A DNA stretch of 60,738 bases from an uncultured Clostridia bacterium (GCA_944336475.1 CALVLD010000009.1:1-60738), one strand, 5' to 3'; positions 16,505 through 25,828 are shown, numbered from the stretch's first letter. The notes: a model not told the origin generated them from the letters alone. Numbers and translations: made by a program.

Positions 16505-16768
16505 ATGAAGATCAAGAAGGAATTCATAGTTCGCAATATAATGGGGGAGAACATACTTGTCCCAAGGGGCAGCACTGCCCTCGATTTTAACGGACTTATT
16601 ACGCTTAACGAGGTTGCGCTTGACATTTGGACCATGCTGCCGGATGCGAAGGATGAGGCGGATGTGGTCAAACGCCTAATAGAAATATATGATGTTGACG
16701 AACAGACTGCAGCCAAGGACGTCAGCGGTTTGTTGGCGCAGCTCAGGGAGGCAGACATATTGGAGTGA
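16505..16768 (+). CDS. PqqD-like RiPP recognition protein
   Basis: An 87-residue protein with the PqqD fold pattern: IVRNIMGENILVP, then FNGLITLNEVALDIWTML and a helical C-terminus ending VSGLLAQLREADILE. PqqD domains (RiPP recognition elements) bind leader peptides and bring them to the radical SAM enzyme. The start has an AGGGAG site and is almost contiguous with the radical SAM gene. It is the last gene of the peptide locus; a small TATGGC/GCCATA hairpin follows at 16789-16804. Confidence 0.9.
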   Translation: MKIKKEFIVRNIMGENILVPRGSTALDFNGLITLNEVALDIWTMLPDAKDEADVVKRLIEIYDVDEQTAAKDVSGLLAQLREADILE

Positions 16769-16814
16769 TGTCTCGGAAAGGCATTGTATATGGCAAAAGC
16801 CATAAAGAAACATG

Positions 16815-16844
16815 TTGACAAGCAGCATTCGCATATGCTACAAT
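16815..16844 (+). promoter_or_regulatory. Promoter of the CNNM transporter gene
   Basis: A perfect TTGACA (16815-16820) and TACAAT (16839-16844) with an 18-base spacer. The expected transcript has a leader of about 170 bases before the ATG at 17021. Confidence 0.78.
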
Positions 16845-16850
16845 GAGGAA

Positions 16851-17014
16851 ACACTATGTTGAAGGGAGGCAATTTTTTGGAAGACCCGCCATTGCGAAAG
16901 GCATTTCTCTACGTCACGGCTGTATTTCCCATACGCTTTATTGTACTGCATATCCGCCGATAGCTGTTGAGGACAATTCTTAACAGTCTCTTTTGTTCTT
17001 AAATTTCTATCGGA
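16851..17014 (+). promoter_or_regulatory. Structured 5' leader with terminator and SD-pairing helix; possible riboswitch
   Basis: The leader between the promoter and the transporter start contains an intrinsic-terminator-like hairpin (CTGTTGAG at 16964-16971 with CTTAACAG at 16979-16986) followed by the U-rich run TCTCTTTTGTTCTT. Just before it, CCGATAG (16957-16963) is exactly complementary to CTATCGG (17008-17014), which overlaps the ribosome site CGGAGG. The two pairings are typical of a leader that controls readthrough and translation initiation. I do not recognise the upstream part as a known aptamer (not M-box, not yybP-ykoY). Given the gene, a metal or ion signal is a reasonable guess. 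Confidence 0.5.
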
Positions 17015-17020
17015 GGTAAC

Positions 17021-18343
17021 ATGACTATTTTCTGGCAGCTTATGCTGCAATTGGCACTTATAGCCCTCAACGCCGTCTTTGCCTGTGCGGAGATAGCCGT
17101 CCTGTCTGTGAACGAGGTCAAGATCGCAAAGCTCTCCGCAAACGGCGACAAACGAGCAAAGCGGCTTCAAAAAATGACCAATCAGCCTTCCCGCTTCCTT
17201 GCAACCATACAGGTTGCGATCACGCTGGCAGGCTTCCTTGGCAGCGCCTTTGCCGCCGACAACTTCTCGGATGAACTTGTTCACCTGGCCACGGAGATAG
17301 GTATCGGACTCGATGTGGAAACGCTTAATACTATCTGCGTTATACTCATTACGATAATCCTCTCCTATTTCACGCTGGTATTCGGCGAGCTTGTTCCCAA
17401 ACGCATCGCCATGAAGAAGGCGGAGAAGCTCTCGCTCAGCATGAGCGGCTTTCTGCTGTTCATATCAAAGCTGTTCGCCCCTCTCGTATTCCTGCTCACC
17501 GCTTCCACAAACGGCGTGCTGCGCCTGTTCGGGATCGATCCCAATCAGGAGGAGGACAGCGTGACGGAGGAGGAGATCCGCATGATGGTCGACGCCGGTT
17601 CCGAAAAGGGTGCTATCGACAGCGACGAAAAGGAAATGATACAAAACGTTTTCGAGTTCGATAATGTTAATGCGGGCGAGATAGCGACTCACAGGACGCA
17701 GGTCGATTTTCTATGGATGGATGACGACGACGCAACGTGGAATGCCATAATCGATGAGAGCCGCCATACCCGGTATCCCGTCTGTGCAGACAGTGCGGAT
17801 AATGTCGTAGGCGTGCTCGATGCAAAGGACTACTTCCGCCTTAAGGATCGCACCCGTGAGCATGTCATGGCGGAGGCCGTGCAGGAGCCATACTTTGTGC
17901 CTGAATCCATAAAGGCGGATGTCCTGTTCTCCTCCATGAAAAAGCGGCGCAACTACTTTGCCGTTGTGCTTGACGAATACGGCGGTACGGCAGGCATCGT
18001 CACCATGAAGGATCTGTTGGAGCAGATAGTAGGCGATCTCAACGACGAGGATGAGGAGCCTGAGTGCATCTGCGAAAAGATCGACGAAAACACCTGGCGC
18101 ATGTCCGGCTCGGTGCCGCTCGATGTGATAACCGATGAGCTGCATGTCGAGATGCCGCATGACGAGTTCGACACGCTCGGAGGGCTTATATTCTCCACTC
18201 AGACCACCGTTCCCCAGGACGGCACGCAGTTTGAATGCGAGGTCGGAGGGCTTGCAATATCCGTCAAAAAGATATTTGAGCATCGCATTGTTGAGGCCAT
18301 AGTCACGCCTATTCCGCGCACAACGCAGGAGGACGAGGAGTAA
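17021..18343 (+). CDS. CNNM/CBS/CorC-family membrane transporter (hemolysin-family, UPF0053)
   Basis: A 440-residue protein. Residues 1-190 form a CNNM-type membrane domain (LQLALIALNAVFACAEIAVL at the start; VFGELVPKRIAMKKAEKLSL), then a CBS pair (EFDNVNAGEIATHR ... VVGVLDAKDYFRL and VVLDEYGGTAGIVTMKDLLE) and a CorC_HlyC C-terminal domain (DTLGGLIFS). The family exports or exchanges Mg2+ and related cations; 'hemolysin' is a historical name. The gene stands alone with its own promoter and structured leader and is followed by a G+C-rich hairpin. Confidence 0.9.
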   Translation: MTIFWQLMLQLALIALNAVFACAEIAVLSVNEVKIAKLSANGDKRAKRLQKMTNQPSRFLATIQVAITLAGFLGSAFAADNFSDELVHLATEIGIGLDVETLNTICVILITIILSYFTLVFGELVPKRIAMKKAEKLSLSMSGFLLFISKLFAPLVFLLTASTNGVLRLFGIDPNQEEDSVTEEEIRMMVDAGSEKGAIDSDEKEMIQNVFEFDNVNAGEIATHRTQVDFLWMDDDDATWNAIIDESRHTRYPVCADSADNVVGVLDAKDYFRLKDRTREHVMAEAVQEPYFVPESIKADVLFSSMKKRRNYFAVVLDEYGGTAGIVTMKDLLEQIVGDLNDEDEEPECICEKIDENTWRMSGSVPLDVITDELHVEMPHDEFDTLGGLIFSTQTTVPQDGTQFECEVGGLAISVKKIFEHRIVEAIVTPIPRTTQEDEE

Positions 18344-18384
18344 GCCTGAAAACGGCCGGACAAATTAATTGATACTTAATACGT

Positions 18385-18415
18385 TGCGGCGCCTGCCTTG
18401 CGGTAAGGCGCCGCA
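18385..18415 (+). terminator. Hairpin after the CNNM transporter gene
   Basis: TGCGGCGCC (18385-18393) pairs with GGCGCCGCA (18407-18415), and the inner CCTT/AAGG can extend the pairing. There is no clear T-run after it, so it may be a weak or factor-assisted terminator. Confidence 0.5.
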
Positions 18416-18455
18416 GTCCTGCATAAATGCAAATGAATTACAAATGCCCTTGCCA

Positions 18456-18484
18456 TTTACAAAGAGAAAAAAATAGAGTATAAT
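18456..18484 (+). promoter_or_regulatory. Promoter of the polysaccharide locus
   Basis: TTTACA (18456-18461) and TATAAT (18479-18484) are 17 bases apart, in an A+T-rich stretch just upstream of the first acyltransferase gene. An AGGGGAG ribosome site follows. It probably drives genes from 18513 to 25775. Confidence 0.8.
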
Positions 18485-18512
18485 TCGCACATATAACAGG
18501 GGAGCATGACTC

Positions 18513-19589
18513 ATGGAGCGTGAAATGACGGAAACTGAAATGGATATAAATGTGATCGCACCCCGGCAGAACTGCTCGGCTGCTGCGGAAGCTCGGAATG
18601 CAGGCTTTGACGTGCTTCGAGGGTTTGCGATTACATTGATGGTTATGGGGCATATAGGCTTCAGCCAACCCTTCCAGCACTATCTGCACGCATTCCATAT
18701 GCCGGTGTTTTTCTTCGTTTCCGGCTACTTCTTTAACAGCAAGAAGCACAGAGGGTTTGGGCGCTACCTGTTAAAAAATCTCCGCACTCTAATGCTGCCA
18801 TACACGATATTCTTTCTGCTCTGCCAGGTGCTTCATGTGTTGTACACAAAGCATTTCAGTTTGGGGTACTCCATACTCTCGTACTTTACAAGCAACCACA
18901 ACAGGGTCGATGTTGCCGGTGCATACTGGTTTTTGCCGTGCATGTTCTCAATAAGGTTGCTGTTCTGGTTTATCGAAAAGATCAAGAGCGATTGGCTGAA
19001 GCTGCTGTGTGTCGTGCCCATATGCATACTCGGCCATATCCAGAATAATCAGATCCCATATTATCTGCCCTTTTGTATGGATAGCGCCATGACGTGCCTT
19101 CCAATTATGCTTGCAGGATATATGCTGCGCAAAAAGAAGGATACGCTCCTTGCAAAAAAACTGATGAGCCTTCCGCTGTGGGCAGCTCTTACCGGGCTCG
19201 TGCTGAATGCTGCGCTGATAATGATAAACCCCGATGTCAATATACGAACCAATCATCATGGATTCATCCCGCTGTACTGGTTAAACTGTTTTTTTGCAAT
19301 CTGGCTGTGGCTGACGGTATCTCGGGCGGTGGCTGCCTCCGATAAAGGGGTGGTGAGGGCCGCCTCGTCAATGCTGGCATACTTCGGGAAAAACTCCATG
19401 ACATTCCTCGTGTTTAACGAGCTGATGATATTTGCCGTGAGGACTGTATTGAACATGATACTGCCCGATGCGGTCATGAGCGCCTGCTACATCGGGGATA
19501 TGCTGATCCTTATCATATCGATGTGCGGCCTTGTTATTACCAATATGGTGTGCAGCAGGACCAAGCTGAGGATACTGATTGGCAAATAA
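18513..19589 (+). CDS. Acyltransferase 3 family membrane protein
   Basis: A 358-residue integral membrane protein with the acyltransferase-3 signature near the N-terminus (GFDVLRGFAITLMVMGHIGF, then HAFHMPVFFFVSGYFF) and about ten hydrophobic segments. Family members O-acetylate extracellular polysaccharides from acetyl-CoA, and the FHMPVFFFVSGY motif fits the polysaccharide-modifying branch. First gene after the promoter; a good ribosome site supports the ATG at 18513. The sugar modified cannot be told. Confidence 0.88.
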   Translation: MEREMTETEMDINVIAPRQNCSAAAEARNAGFDVLRGFAITLMVMGHIGFSQPFQHYLHAFHMPVFFFVSGYFFNSKKHRGFGRYLLKNLRTLMLPYTIFFLLCQVLHVLYTKHFSLGYSILSYFTSNHNRVDVAGAYWFLPCMFSIRLLFWFIEKIKSDWLKLLCVVPICILGHIQNNQIPYYLPFCMDSAMTCLPIMLAGYMLRKKKDTLLAKKLMSLPLWAALTGLVLNAALIMINPDVNIRTNHHGFIPLYWLNCFFAIWLWLTVSRAVAASDKGVVRAASSMLAYFGKNSMTFLVFNELMIFAVRTVLNMILPDAVMSACYIGDMLILIISMCGLVITNMVCSRTKLRILIGK

Positions 19590-19607
19590 GCTGAAGGAGG
19601 AGACGGT

Positions 19608-20636
19608 ATGATAAAGGTCAGCGTGATAATCCCGGTCTACAATGCGGAGCGGTATCTGGGGGACTGCCTTGGCAGCCTCTTTTTGCAAACGCTGCCGAAG
19701 GATGAGATCGAGCTCATTGCCGTCAATGACGGCTCTGTCGACGGCAGCTTGAGTCTGTTGGATGCCCTTGCTGAGAAGCATCCGAATCTTCGCGTCATAA
19801 GTAAGGAAAATGGCGGAGCAGCCTCTGCAAGGAACGCAGGTCTTGACATTGCCGCAGGGGAGTATGTAGGCTTCGTTGATTCGGACGACTGGGTTGAGCC
19901 CGACATGTACGAAGTGATGTACCGCAGCGCAAAGGACTGTGACGCCGATATAGTATTCTGCAACATAGTAAAGAACGAGAGCGAGAATATGCCTGCATAT
20001 CTGGACACGCAGGCATATTCCGAGCAGGACATGAAAAAGCACATATATCCACGTTTGATAAGCGCCGCTCCGTCAGACGGCTCAACATTGAGAGGCGCTG
20101 TCTGGTGCAGGATATTCAAGCGTTCGCTTATTGAAGCTGAGGGGATACGCTTTCAAGAGGACTTAATATACAACGAGGACGGACTGTTTACAATTCAAGC
20201 TACGCTTGCGGCTAAGATGTATGTTTATCTGGGCGAATCCTATTTGTATCACAATCGTGTCAACTCAGGCTCCATCACAAAGCGATATATACCGGATCTG
20301 TGGCTGAGACAGAGGAAGATGCTGCCAATGCTAAGCCAAGTCGTTTCAAACAGCGAGTATCCGTTTGGCGAACAGATCCGAAGGAAGGCCTTGAACATTG
20401 CCGAATACTCCATTGAAAACGAAGTCAAACAAAAGAATCGGAACGGTTTGAGGCATAGGCTGAGAGCTATCCGCTTCATAATGTCAGACGAGCTGCTGCA
20501 AGAGACGATAGGGAAATTGGATAAGAACAGCTTGAAGAAGATCGACCGTGGCTACTTGATCTCGATTCGGTTAAAGCTTCCGCTGCTTGCGCTTATTATT
20601 GCAAAGCACAGGTACAGGAACAACAGATATTTCTGA
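19608..20636 (+). CDS. Glycosyltransferase family 2
   Basis: A 342-residue GT-A enzyme. The N-terminus, KVSVIIPVYNAERYLGDCLG, is the classical GT2 start. The metal-binding motif is in FVDSDDWVEP near residue 92, preceded by GGAASARNAGLDIAAGEYVG. The C-terminal 120 residues are basic and may contact the membrane. It transfers one sugar to the lipid-linked repeat unit; donor and acceptor are not evident. GGAGGAG precedes the ATG. Confidence 0.93.
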   Translation: MIKVSVIIPVYNAERYLGDCLGSLFLQTLPKDEIELIAVNDGSVDGSLSLLDALAEKHPNLRVISKENGGAASARNAGLDIAAGEYVGFVDSDDWVEPDMYEVMYRSAKDCDADIVFCNIVKNESENMPAYLDTQAYSEQDMKKHIYPRLISAAPSDGSTLRGAVWCRIFKRSLIEAEGIRFQEDLIYNEDGLFTIQATLAAKMYVYLGESYLYHNRVNSGSITKRYIPDLWLRQRKMLPMLSQVVSNSEYPFGEQIRRKALNIAEYSIENEVKQKNRNGLRHRLRAIRFIMSDELLQETIGKLDKNSLKKIDRGYLISIRLKLPLLALIIAKHRYRNNRYF

Positions 20637-20682
20637 GTTGGCTTAAAACAATTGCTTACAGACGGAAAGGAAAGCTATAAGC

Positions 20683-21978
20683 ATGGCAAACATTTTGGTT
20701 ATATCCGGCTCGTACTACCCCTATGCAACCGCAAATGCGGCCTGCATGAAGGAGTTTGAGAAAAAGCTGATCGCAGAAGGGCATACCGTCACCTATGCAA
20801 TCCGTCAGCACGATATTGACACGGGCGAGCATACAAAGCAGGGAGATGTGGAGATATACCACATTCCGCGAAGCGTGGATAACTTTTACTCTACCTGTGA
20901 GAAGCTAAAGAAACAGCCTCTGCCGCAGCCGCTCAAGGGTATGTTCCGCTTTGGCCTCCTGCTGATAAAAGCGGTGATGAGGGTCTATACCAAGCTGTTC
21001 TTTGGGTTGCAGAGGAATTATGCCGAGCAGAATTATCTGAAGGAGTATTCGGAGCGTATTGCCGATATAGTTGACCAAAAACATATCGATGTCATAATCT
21101 CCGTATCCATGCCCTTTCTCTCCCACAAGGCGGTCATGTGTTATTTGGACAGGCCTGATGCCAAACGTGTGAAGTGGGTCGCATATATGATCGACGCTTA
21201 TTCCCGAAAATATGCGACTGATGATAAGAAGGCAAAGGAGTGCGAAGAATTGGAGGTCATGCGCAGGGCGGACAGGATACTTATGCTGTCGGTGCTGGAA
21301 AAGGATTATTCCGATGAAGCGTTCCGAGGGTACACAAACAAGATGCAGTTTCTGCCGCTTCCCCTGCTGAACCTGGATGAAAAAGAAGAATGCATCGAGG
21401 GAATAGACACGGCAAGCGGCATCACCGATTGCATATTTGCAGGCGTGCTGTACGACGATACCAGCTCTCTCGAATTCTTCAAAAAGTTTCTGCTGAAAGC
21501 CAGGCTGCAGGACAAGATACGCTTTCACATCATGGGAAAGCGGTACGCAAAGAATCAGGAGATACTTGAAGAGCTAATCGAGGCCGGGTATGACATCACG
21601 CTTTATGGGAGAATGCCTTCCCGATTTGCAGAGGAATCCGTGCGCAGAGCCGATCTGGTCTTAAATATCGGCAACCTCAGTACGAATCAGATTACCTCAA
21701 AGGTGTTGCAATGCATACGGTTGGGCAAGCCGATAATGACGTTCTACCGTATACCCGACGATCCGGCTCTGCCATATCTGGAGAAGTACCCTTTGGCGCT
21801 CAATATCTATGAGCAGGACGATTCGTTGAAGGACGAAGCGATACTCCGGGCAACGGAATTTATAGTGTCGGCTGCCGGGCTTACGGCGGACAGGCAGGAG
21901 ATCAAGAAGCTGTTTGCAGAGGATGCAAGCGATGTGGTCTGCGATCGGTTTATGGACTTTATGGCGGATATGCTGTAA
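20683..21978 (+). CDS. Glycosyltransferase, GT4-like (GT-B fold)
   Basis: A 431-residue protein beginning MANILVISGSYYPYATANAA, the pattern of GT-B enzymes with an N-terminal acceptor domain. The C-terminal half has MGKRYAKNQE, then LYGRMPSRFAEESVRRADLV and a region with SKVLQCIRLGKPIM that fits the nucleotide-sugar-binding domain. Homology is weaker than for the other GT4 proteins here, so donor and linkage are open. It lies between a GT2 gene and the flippase gene. Confidence 0.8.
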   Translation: MANILVISGSYYPYATANAACMKEFEKKLIAEGHTVTYAIRQHDIDTGEHTKQGDVEIYHIPRSVDNFYSTCEKLKKQPLPQPLKGMFRFGLLLIKAVMRVYTKLFFGLQRNYAEQNYLKEYSERIADIVDQKHIDVIISVSMPFLSHKAVMCYLDRPDAKRVKWVAYMIDAYSRKYATDDKKAKECEELEVMRRADRILMLSVLEKDYSDEAFRGYTNKMQFLPLPLLNLDEKEECIEGIDTASGITDCIFAGVLYDDTSSLEFFKKFLLKARLQDKIRFHIMGKRYAKNQEILEELIEAGYDITLYGRMPSRFAEESVRRADLVLNIGNLSTNQITSKVLQCIRLGKPIMTFYRIPDDPALPYLEKYPLALNIYEQDDSLKDEAILRATEFIVSAAGLTADRQEIKKLFAEDASDVVCDRFMDFMADML

Positions 21979-21990
21979 TATGGGGAGGAT

Positions 21991-23499
21991 ATGAACCGCA
22001 CAAAGAGAGCTTTTCTGAATACCGTAGCCACTATCCTCCAAATGCTGGTGTCCCAGATTATTTCGCTGGTGGTCAGCCGAAAGGTTTTGGAGGTCTACGG
22101 ATCCGATCTGAATGGAGTAAACGCAATCCTGTCAAACATGATGGAGTGGATACTGCTGTTGGAGAGCGGACTGACCACAGCATCCATAGTTGCACTGTTC
22201 AGGCCATATGTGGATCAGGACTATGAAAGATGCAATCGCATACTTTCGGCAACCAAGAAGAAATTTTTGGTCATAGGCCTTATTATTCTGGGATGCGGTC
22301 TGGCGTTGACCGTAGTTTACGTTCCTCTGATAAAAACTGACGTTGAAACGTGGGACATATTTTTGATGTTCACGATGATGAGCCTCTCGACATCGTTCTC
22401 AGTTGGGTTCACACGGAAGTATGCTCTGCTTTTCAATGTATCTCAGAGCGAATATATTAATACGCTGATCACCACTGCATTGAATATAGTCGGAAATGCA
22501 GCGGTTTACATCATCGCCATCTCCAATTTAAACTATCTGTATGTCAGACTGGCGTATCTGCTGACAACGATAGCAACGGGCATTGCCGTTTGGCTCATCG
22601 TAAAGAAACGCTACAAGTTTGCGAATTACAATGCGGTCCCGGACAACGACAGCATAAAGGGAACAAGGGACGTGGTATTTCAAAAGCTGACAGGACTTAT
22701 CCGAAACTCCGCACCGTTGATATTTATATCCACATTTGTATCAACCACGTTTGCCAGCGTGTATTCGGTATACATATTCGTATACGGCTTCATACGCAAA
22801 CTGGTCATGATGGTCATCAACGCAACGCAGAGCGGCATAGGCCAGCTCATAGCGCAAAAGTCCACTAAGGAGGTTTACAAGGTTTTCCGAGTGTTCGAGT
22901 ATACCTCTACACTCTGCGTATGTCTGCTGATGTCGGTTGCCGTGCCGATGACCATGCCGTTCGTAAGGTTCTATACCAAGAATGTTGCGGACGTGCAGTA
23001 TGTGGATTATTGGCTGCTTTTCTTTATAGCCTCCAACATATTCGTTCAGGCAATCCATATCCCGAGCGGAACCGTCATCAATATGTCGGGCAAGTTCAAA
23101 GAGGATCGCAACTTCCAAATCATCAGCATCTCGGTAATGTTGGCAGGCATATTCGGATTCAACCTCATCTGGAAAACATACGGGCTGCTGTTGGGCATAT
23201 TGATAGCCGCAGTGGTTCTTGCCGTGCTTGAGATACACTACGCTCGCTCCGTCATTTTCAAGGAATCATATTGGGATTTCTTTAAGCCCCTCATCATTAA
23301 CTTTGCCGTACTGGTACCCTGCGTATTCTTGCAGATGAAGCTCCTGCCGGAGCAGTTCACGATACTGACATTCGTGTTATACGGTCTGGCGCTGTTGGCT
23401 TTCAACGGCATAGTGCTTGCAGGGGCAAACTACCTGTTTGAGCGTGAACGCTTTGTTGCTCTGCTGAAGCGGAGCAAGAGCGTTTTTAGAAAGGGTTAG
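21991..23499 (+). CDS. Wzx-like oligosaccharide flippase (MVF/MATE-type)
   Basis: A 502-residue polytopic membrane protein with about 14 hydrophobic segments, starting KRAFLNTVATILQMLVSQII, then YGSDLNGVNAILSNMMEWIL, as in Wzx-type polysaccharide exporters of Firmicutes. It would flip the lipid-linked repeat unit across the membrane. With the Wzy-like protein at 35508 and the Wzc-like kinases at 48393-51704 it makes a Wzx/Wzy-dependent system. Confidence 0.9.
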   Translation: MNRTKRAFLNTVATILQMLVSQIISLVVSRKVLEVYGSDLNGVNAILSNMMEWILLLESGLTTASIVALFRPYVDQDYERCNRILSATKKKFLVIGLIILGCGLALTVVYVPLIKTDVETWDIFLMFTMMSLSTSFSVGFTRKYALLFNVSQSEYINTLITTALNIVGNAAVYIIAISNLNYLYVRLAYLLTTIATGIAVWLIVKKRYKFANYNAVPDNDSIKGTRDVVFQKLTGLIRNSAPLIFISTFVSTTFASVYSVYIFVYGFIRKLVMMVINATQSGIGQLIAQKSTKEVYKVFRVFEYTSTLCVCLLMSVAVPMTMPFVRFYTKNVADVQYVDYWLLFFIASNIFVQAIHIPSGTVINMSGKFKEDRNFQIISISVMLAGIFGFNLIWKTYGLLLGILIAAVVLAVLEIHYARSVIFKESYWDFFKPLIINFAVLVPCVFLQMKLLPEQFTILTFVLYGLALLAFNGIVLAGANYLFERERFVALLKRSKSVFRKG

Positions 23500-23503
23500 C
23501 CAT

Positions 23504-24622
23504 ATGAGAAGGATACTGTTCCATTACTCGGTGTTCAATCGAGGCGGCGCTGAAAAGTCCACGATGAGGCTGATGAACCTGTTTGTAAAGAACGGATGGG
23601 AGGTTTATTTTGTTCTGAATTTCAGAGGCGGCGATATGGAAGCGGAGCTACCAAAGGAGATCCATAAGGAATATTTGGCGCGGTATCCCATAAGCAGGTA
23701 TCAGCGCAAAGGCGTTTCAATATACTTATATCGAGCGATAGATGCGCTGCATACCGCCTATAAATGCCTTGCGCTCAGGCGCATCAGGTTTGATGCCGCC
23801 TGTGTCGGCCTGCAGGGCCTCGATCCATTTTTCGTGTGCAAGGCTGTTAGGGCAAAAAAGCGCCTGCTGTTCATCCGAAATGATCTGTCAAAGCTGGCTC
23901 TCAAGGATAAGATCGTTTCCAACATTGAAAAATACAGGCAAAAATTAGACCATCTGATCTGCGTCAGTAAAACCGCAAAGGAGTCCGTAGACCAATGCGT
24001 CCCGTCAATGAAGGACAGATCTGTCGTGATCTACAATGTCCTCTGCAAGGAGGAGATGGAGGAGCGGCTGTGCTCCGCAGAGAACCCCTACCGTCCAACG
24101 GAGCTTCCAAAGCTCGTCACAGTATGCCGCATGAACGACAGTGCCAAAGCACTGTTCAGAAGCCTTGACATATGTGAAAAGCTGCTTGAGCAGGGCTATC
24201 GGTTTGAGTGGTACTTTGTGGGCGATGGTGCGGACTTGGACAGAATGAAGGAGTATGTCAGGGGCAGGCTGTGTGAAGATTTCGTATTCTTTGAGGGCGC
24301 AAAACAGAACCCGTTCCCGTACTATAAATACGCAACGCTCGTTGCGGTACTTTCATATCATGAGGGCCTGTGCGGGGTTGTTAACGAAGCAAAGGTTTCG
24401 GGCGCTGCGGTAATCGCCACAGAGTTCTCGGGTATTCATGAGCAGATCACGCACGGCAAAAACGGCTGGATCACCGCCAACAATGAGGCGGCCATACTGG
24501 ATGGGCTGCGTACACTGCTGGATAATCCCAAACTAATCGAAAGGTTGAGAAACACGGATTATCCCGAAGCCATATTGAATGATCGGCTTAAATACGAGAA
24601 GTTTGTAAATCTGTTAGGTTGA
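23504..24622 (+). CDS. Glycosyltransferase, GT4 family
   Basis: A 372-residue GT-B enzyme. The start RILFHYSVFNRGGAEKSTMR contains the GGAE element typical of GT4, followed by FVGDGADLDRMKEYV and a C-terminal donor-binding segment ALVAVLSYHEGLCGVVNEAK-like (the E-x7-E region reads SYHEGLCGVVNEAKVSG). The start codon lies five bases after the flippase stop codon, so the two genes are coupled. Donor sugar is unknown. Confidence 0.9.
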   Translation: MRRILFHYSVFNRGGAEKSTMRLMNLFVKNGWEVYFVLNFRGGDMEAELPKEIHKEYLARYPISRYQRKGVSIYLYRAIDALHTAYKCLALRRIRFDAACVGLQGLDPFFVCKAVRAKKRLLFIRNDLSKLALKDKIVSNIEKYRQKLDHLICVSKTAKESVDQCVPSMKDRSVVIYNVLCKEEMEERLCSAENPYRPTELPKLVTVCRMNDSAKALFRSLDICEKLLEQGYRFEWYFVGDGADLDRMKEYVRGRLCEDFVFFEGAKQNPFPYYKYATLVAVLSYHEGLCGVVNEAKVSGAAVIATEFSGIHEQITHGKNGWITANNEAAILDGLRTLLDNPKLIERLRNTDYPEAILNDRLKYEKFVNLLG

Positions 24623-24629
24623 GTGGAAA

Positions 24630-25775
24630 GTGGTTATAGACAAGCTATCAGACGAAAAACGAATCATGAATATCGCAGCCGTTGACATACTCAAGGTCAT
24701 TGCGGTCTTAATGGTAGTGTTGGTTCATACCGGCAATAGTATACGATTTATTCCCGATGTGATAAAACGGAGCACAGAATTCGGCCAGATGGGCGTGCAG
24801 CTGCTCTTCATGCTTTCTGGCTATCTGGCGTGCTATACGGCAAAGAAAAGCATTGAACGGGACGGCTTGAAGCGGTACTACACCCAAAAGTATTTGCGCT
24901 TAGCTCCTGCCTATTACGTTGGAATCGTAGGGTATGTCTTGCTGTATCTCTTCGTTTCGAATGTCGGACTTCCGGTCAGGATAGAAACAAATACAAAGCC
25001 CATGGCCGTCCTCATCAATTTGCTGCTGCTGAATAATCTAAGCATGACTGCGATAAACAATGTCGTTCCCGGCGGCTGGTCTATAGGGTGCCTGTGGCTG
25101 TTTTACTGTCTGTTTCCTCTGATATATCGGCTGATCCGACGGCTTAATATAAAGGGCGTAAGCATATTTTGCGGCACGGCCTGTATTGTATGCATAGTCG
25201 GTTCATGGGGGATCTCTTACGCAGCGAATCTCGACGCCTGCAATAATTCATTTTGGTATTTCAACATAGTTAATCAGCTTCCTGCGTTTTTTGTCGGCAT
25301 CGAATTGCATTATTTGCATAAGCACATAGGAAAGATGTCAAGAAAACAGGGCGGTATATGCTTGGCGTTTGCTCTGCTATGGACTATCATAGCCGTGTGT
25401 GTGTTCTACTGCGAGTTTGATGTTTCGTTCATACTAATGCCATTCATTATGGCGGTCGCAGGAGCATGCTGGTTCATGGCGATTGATTCAATCGGCTGCA
25501 AGCAGATAAAATCGATCCAAACAATAAGCGCATGCACGCTTGAGATGCTTATAGTTCACCCGTTCTTCGTTTATTACGGCATCAGTTACACATATAAGGC
25601 TTTCGCAAGGCTTGGAATAGAAATCAGCGGCCTAATAATGCTGCCTCTGTTTTTCGGCGCAGTTTCGCTCGTCTCGATCCTGCTGTCCGTACAACTGAAA
25701 AAGCTGACGGATGCTCCGCACAGGCTGTATAAAAAACGCTGTGATGCCCAAACCGGCGCCTGCCCAGACAAGTAA
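24630..25775 (+). CDS. Acyltransferase 3 family membrane protein
   Basis: A protein of up to 381 residues with the acyltransferase-3 pattern (AAVDILKVIAVLMVVLVHTG, then FGQMGVQLLFMLSGYLACY and KRYYTQKYLRLAPAYYVGI) and about ten membrane segments. It is a second O-acyltransferase of the locus, distinct from that at 18513. The GTG at 24630 gives the longest form; the ATG at 24666 (MNIAAVDILKV) is as likely, since neither has a strong ribosome site. Last gene of the first polysaccharide segment; a new promoter follows. Confidence 0.87.
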   Translation: MVIDKLSDEKRIMNIAAVDILKVIAVLMVVLVHTGNSIRFIPDVIKRSTEFGQMGVQLLFMLSGYLACYTAKKSIERDGLKRYYTQKYLRLAPAYYVGIVGYVLLYLFVSNVGLPVRIETNTKPMAVLINLLLLNNLSMTAINNVVPGGWSIGCLWLFYCLFPLIYRLIRRLNIKGVSIFCGTACIVCIVGSWGISYAANLDACNNSFWYFNIVNQLPAFFVGIELHYLHKHIGKMSRKQGGICLAFALLWTIIAVCVFYCEFDVSFILMPFIMAVAGACWFMAIDSIGCKQIKSIQTISACTLEMLIVHPFFVYYGISYTYKAFARLGIEISGLIMLPLFFGAVSLVSILLSVQLKKLTDAPHRLYKKRCDAQTGACPDK

Positions 25776-25828
25776 CGCAAATGTATCCGACCTCAAATCC
25801 TATATATAGTACAATCAAATATTAGGCA

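Noticed and set aside
16851..17020. M-box or yybP-ykoY riboswitch before the CNNM gene
   Set aside because: I could not find the conserved core sequences of either class, so I report only an unassigned structured leader.
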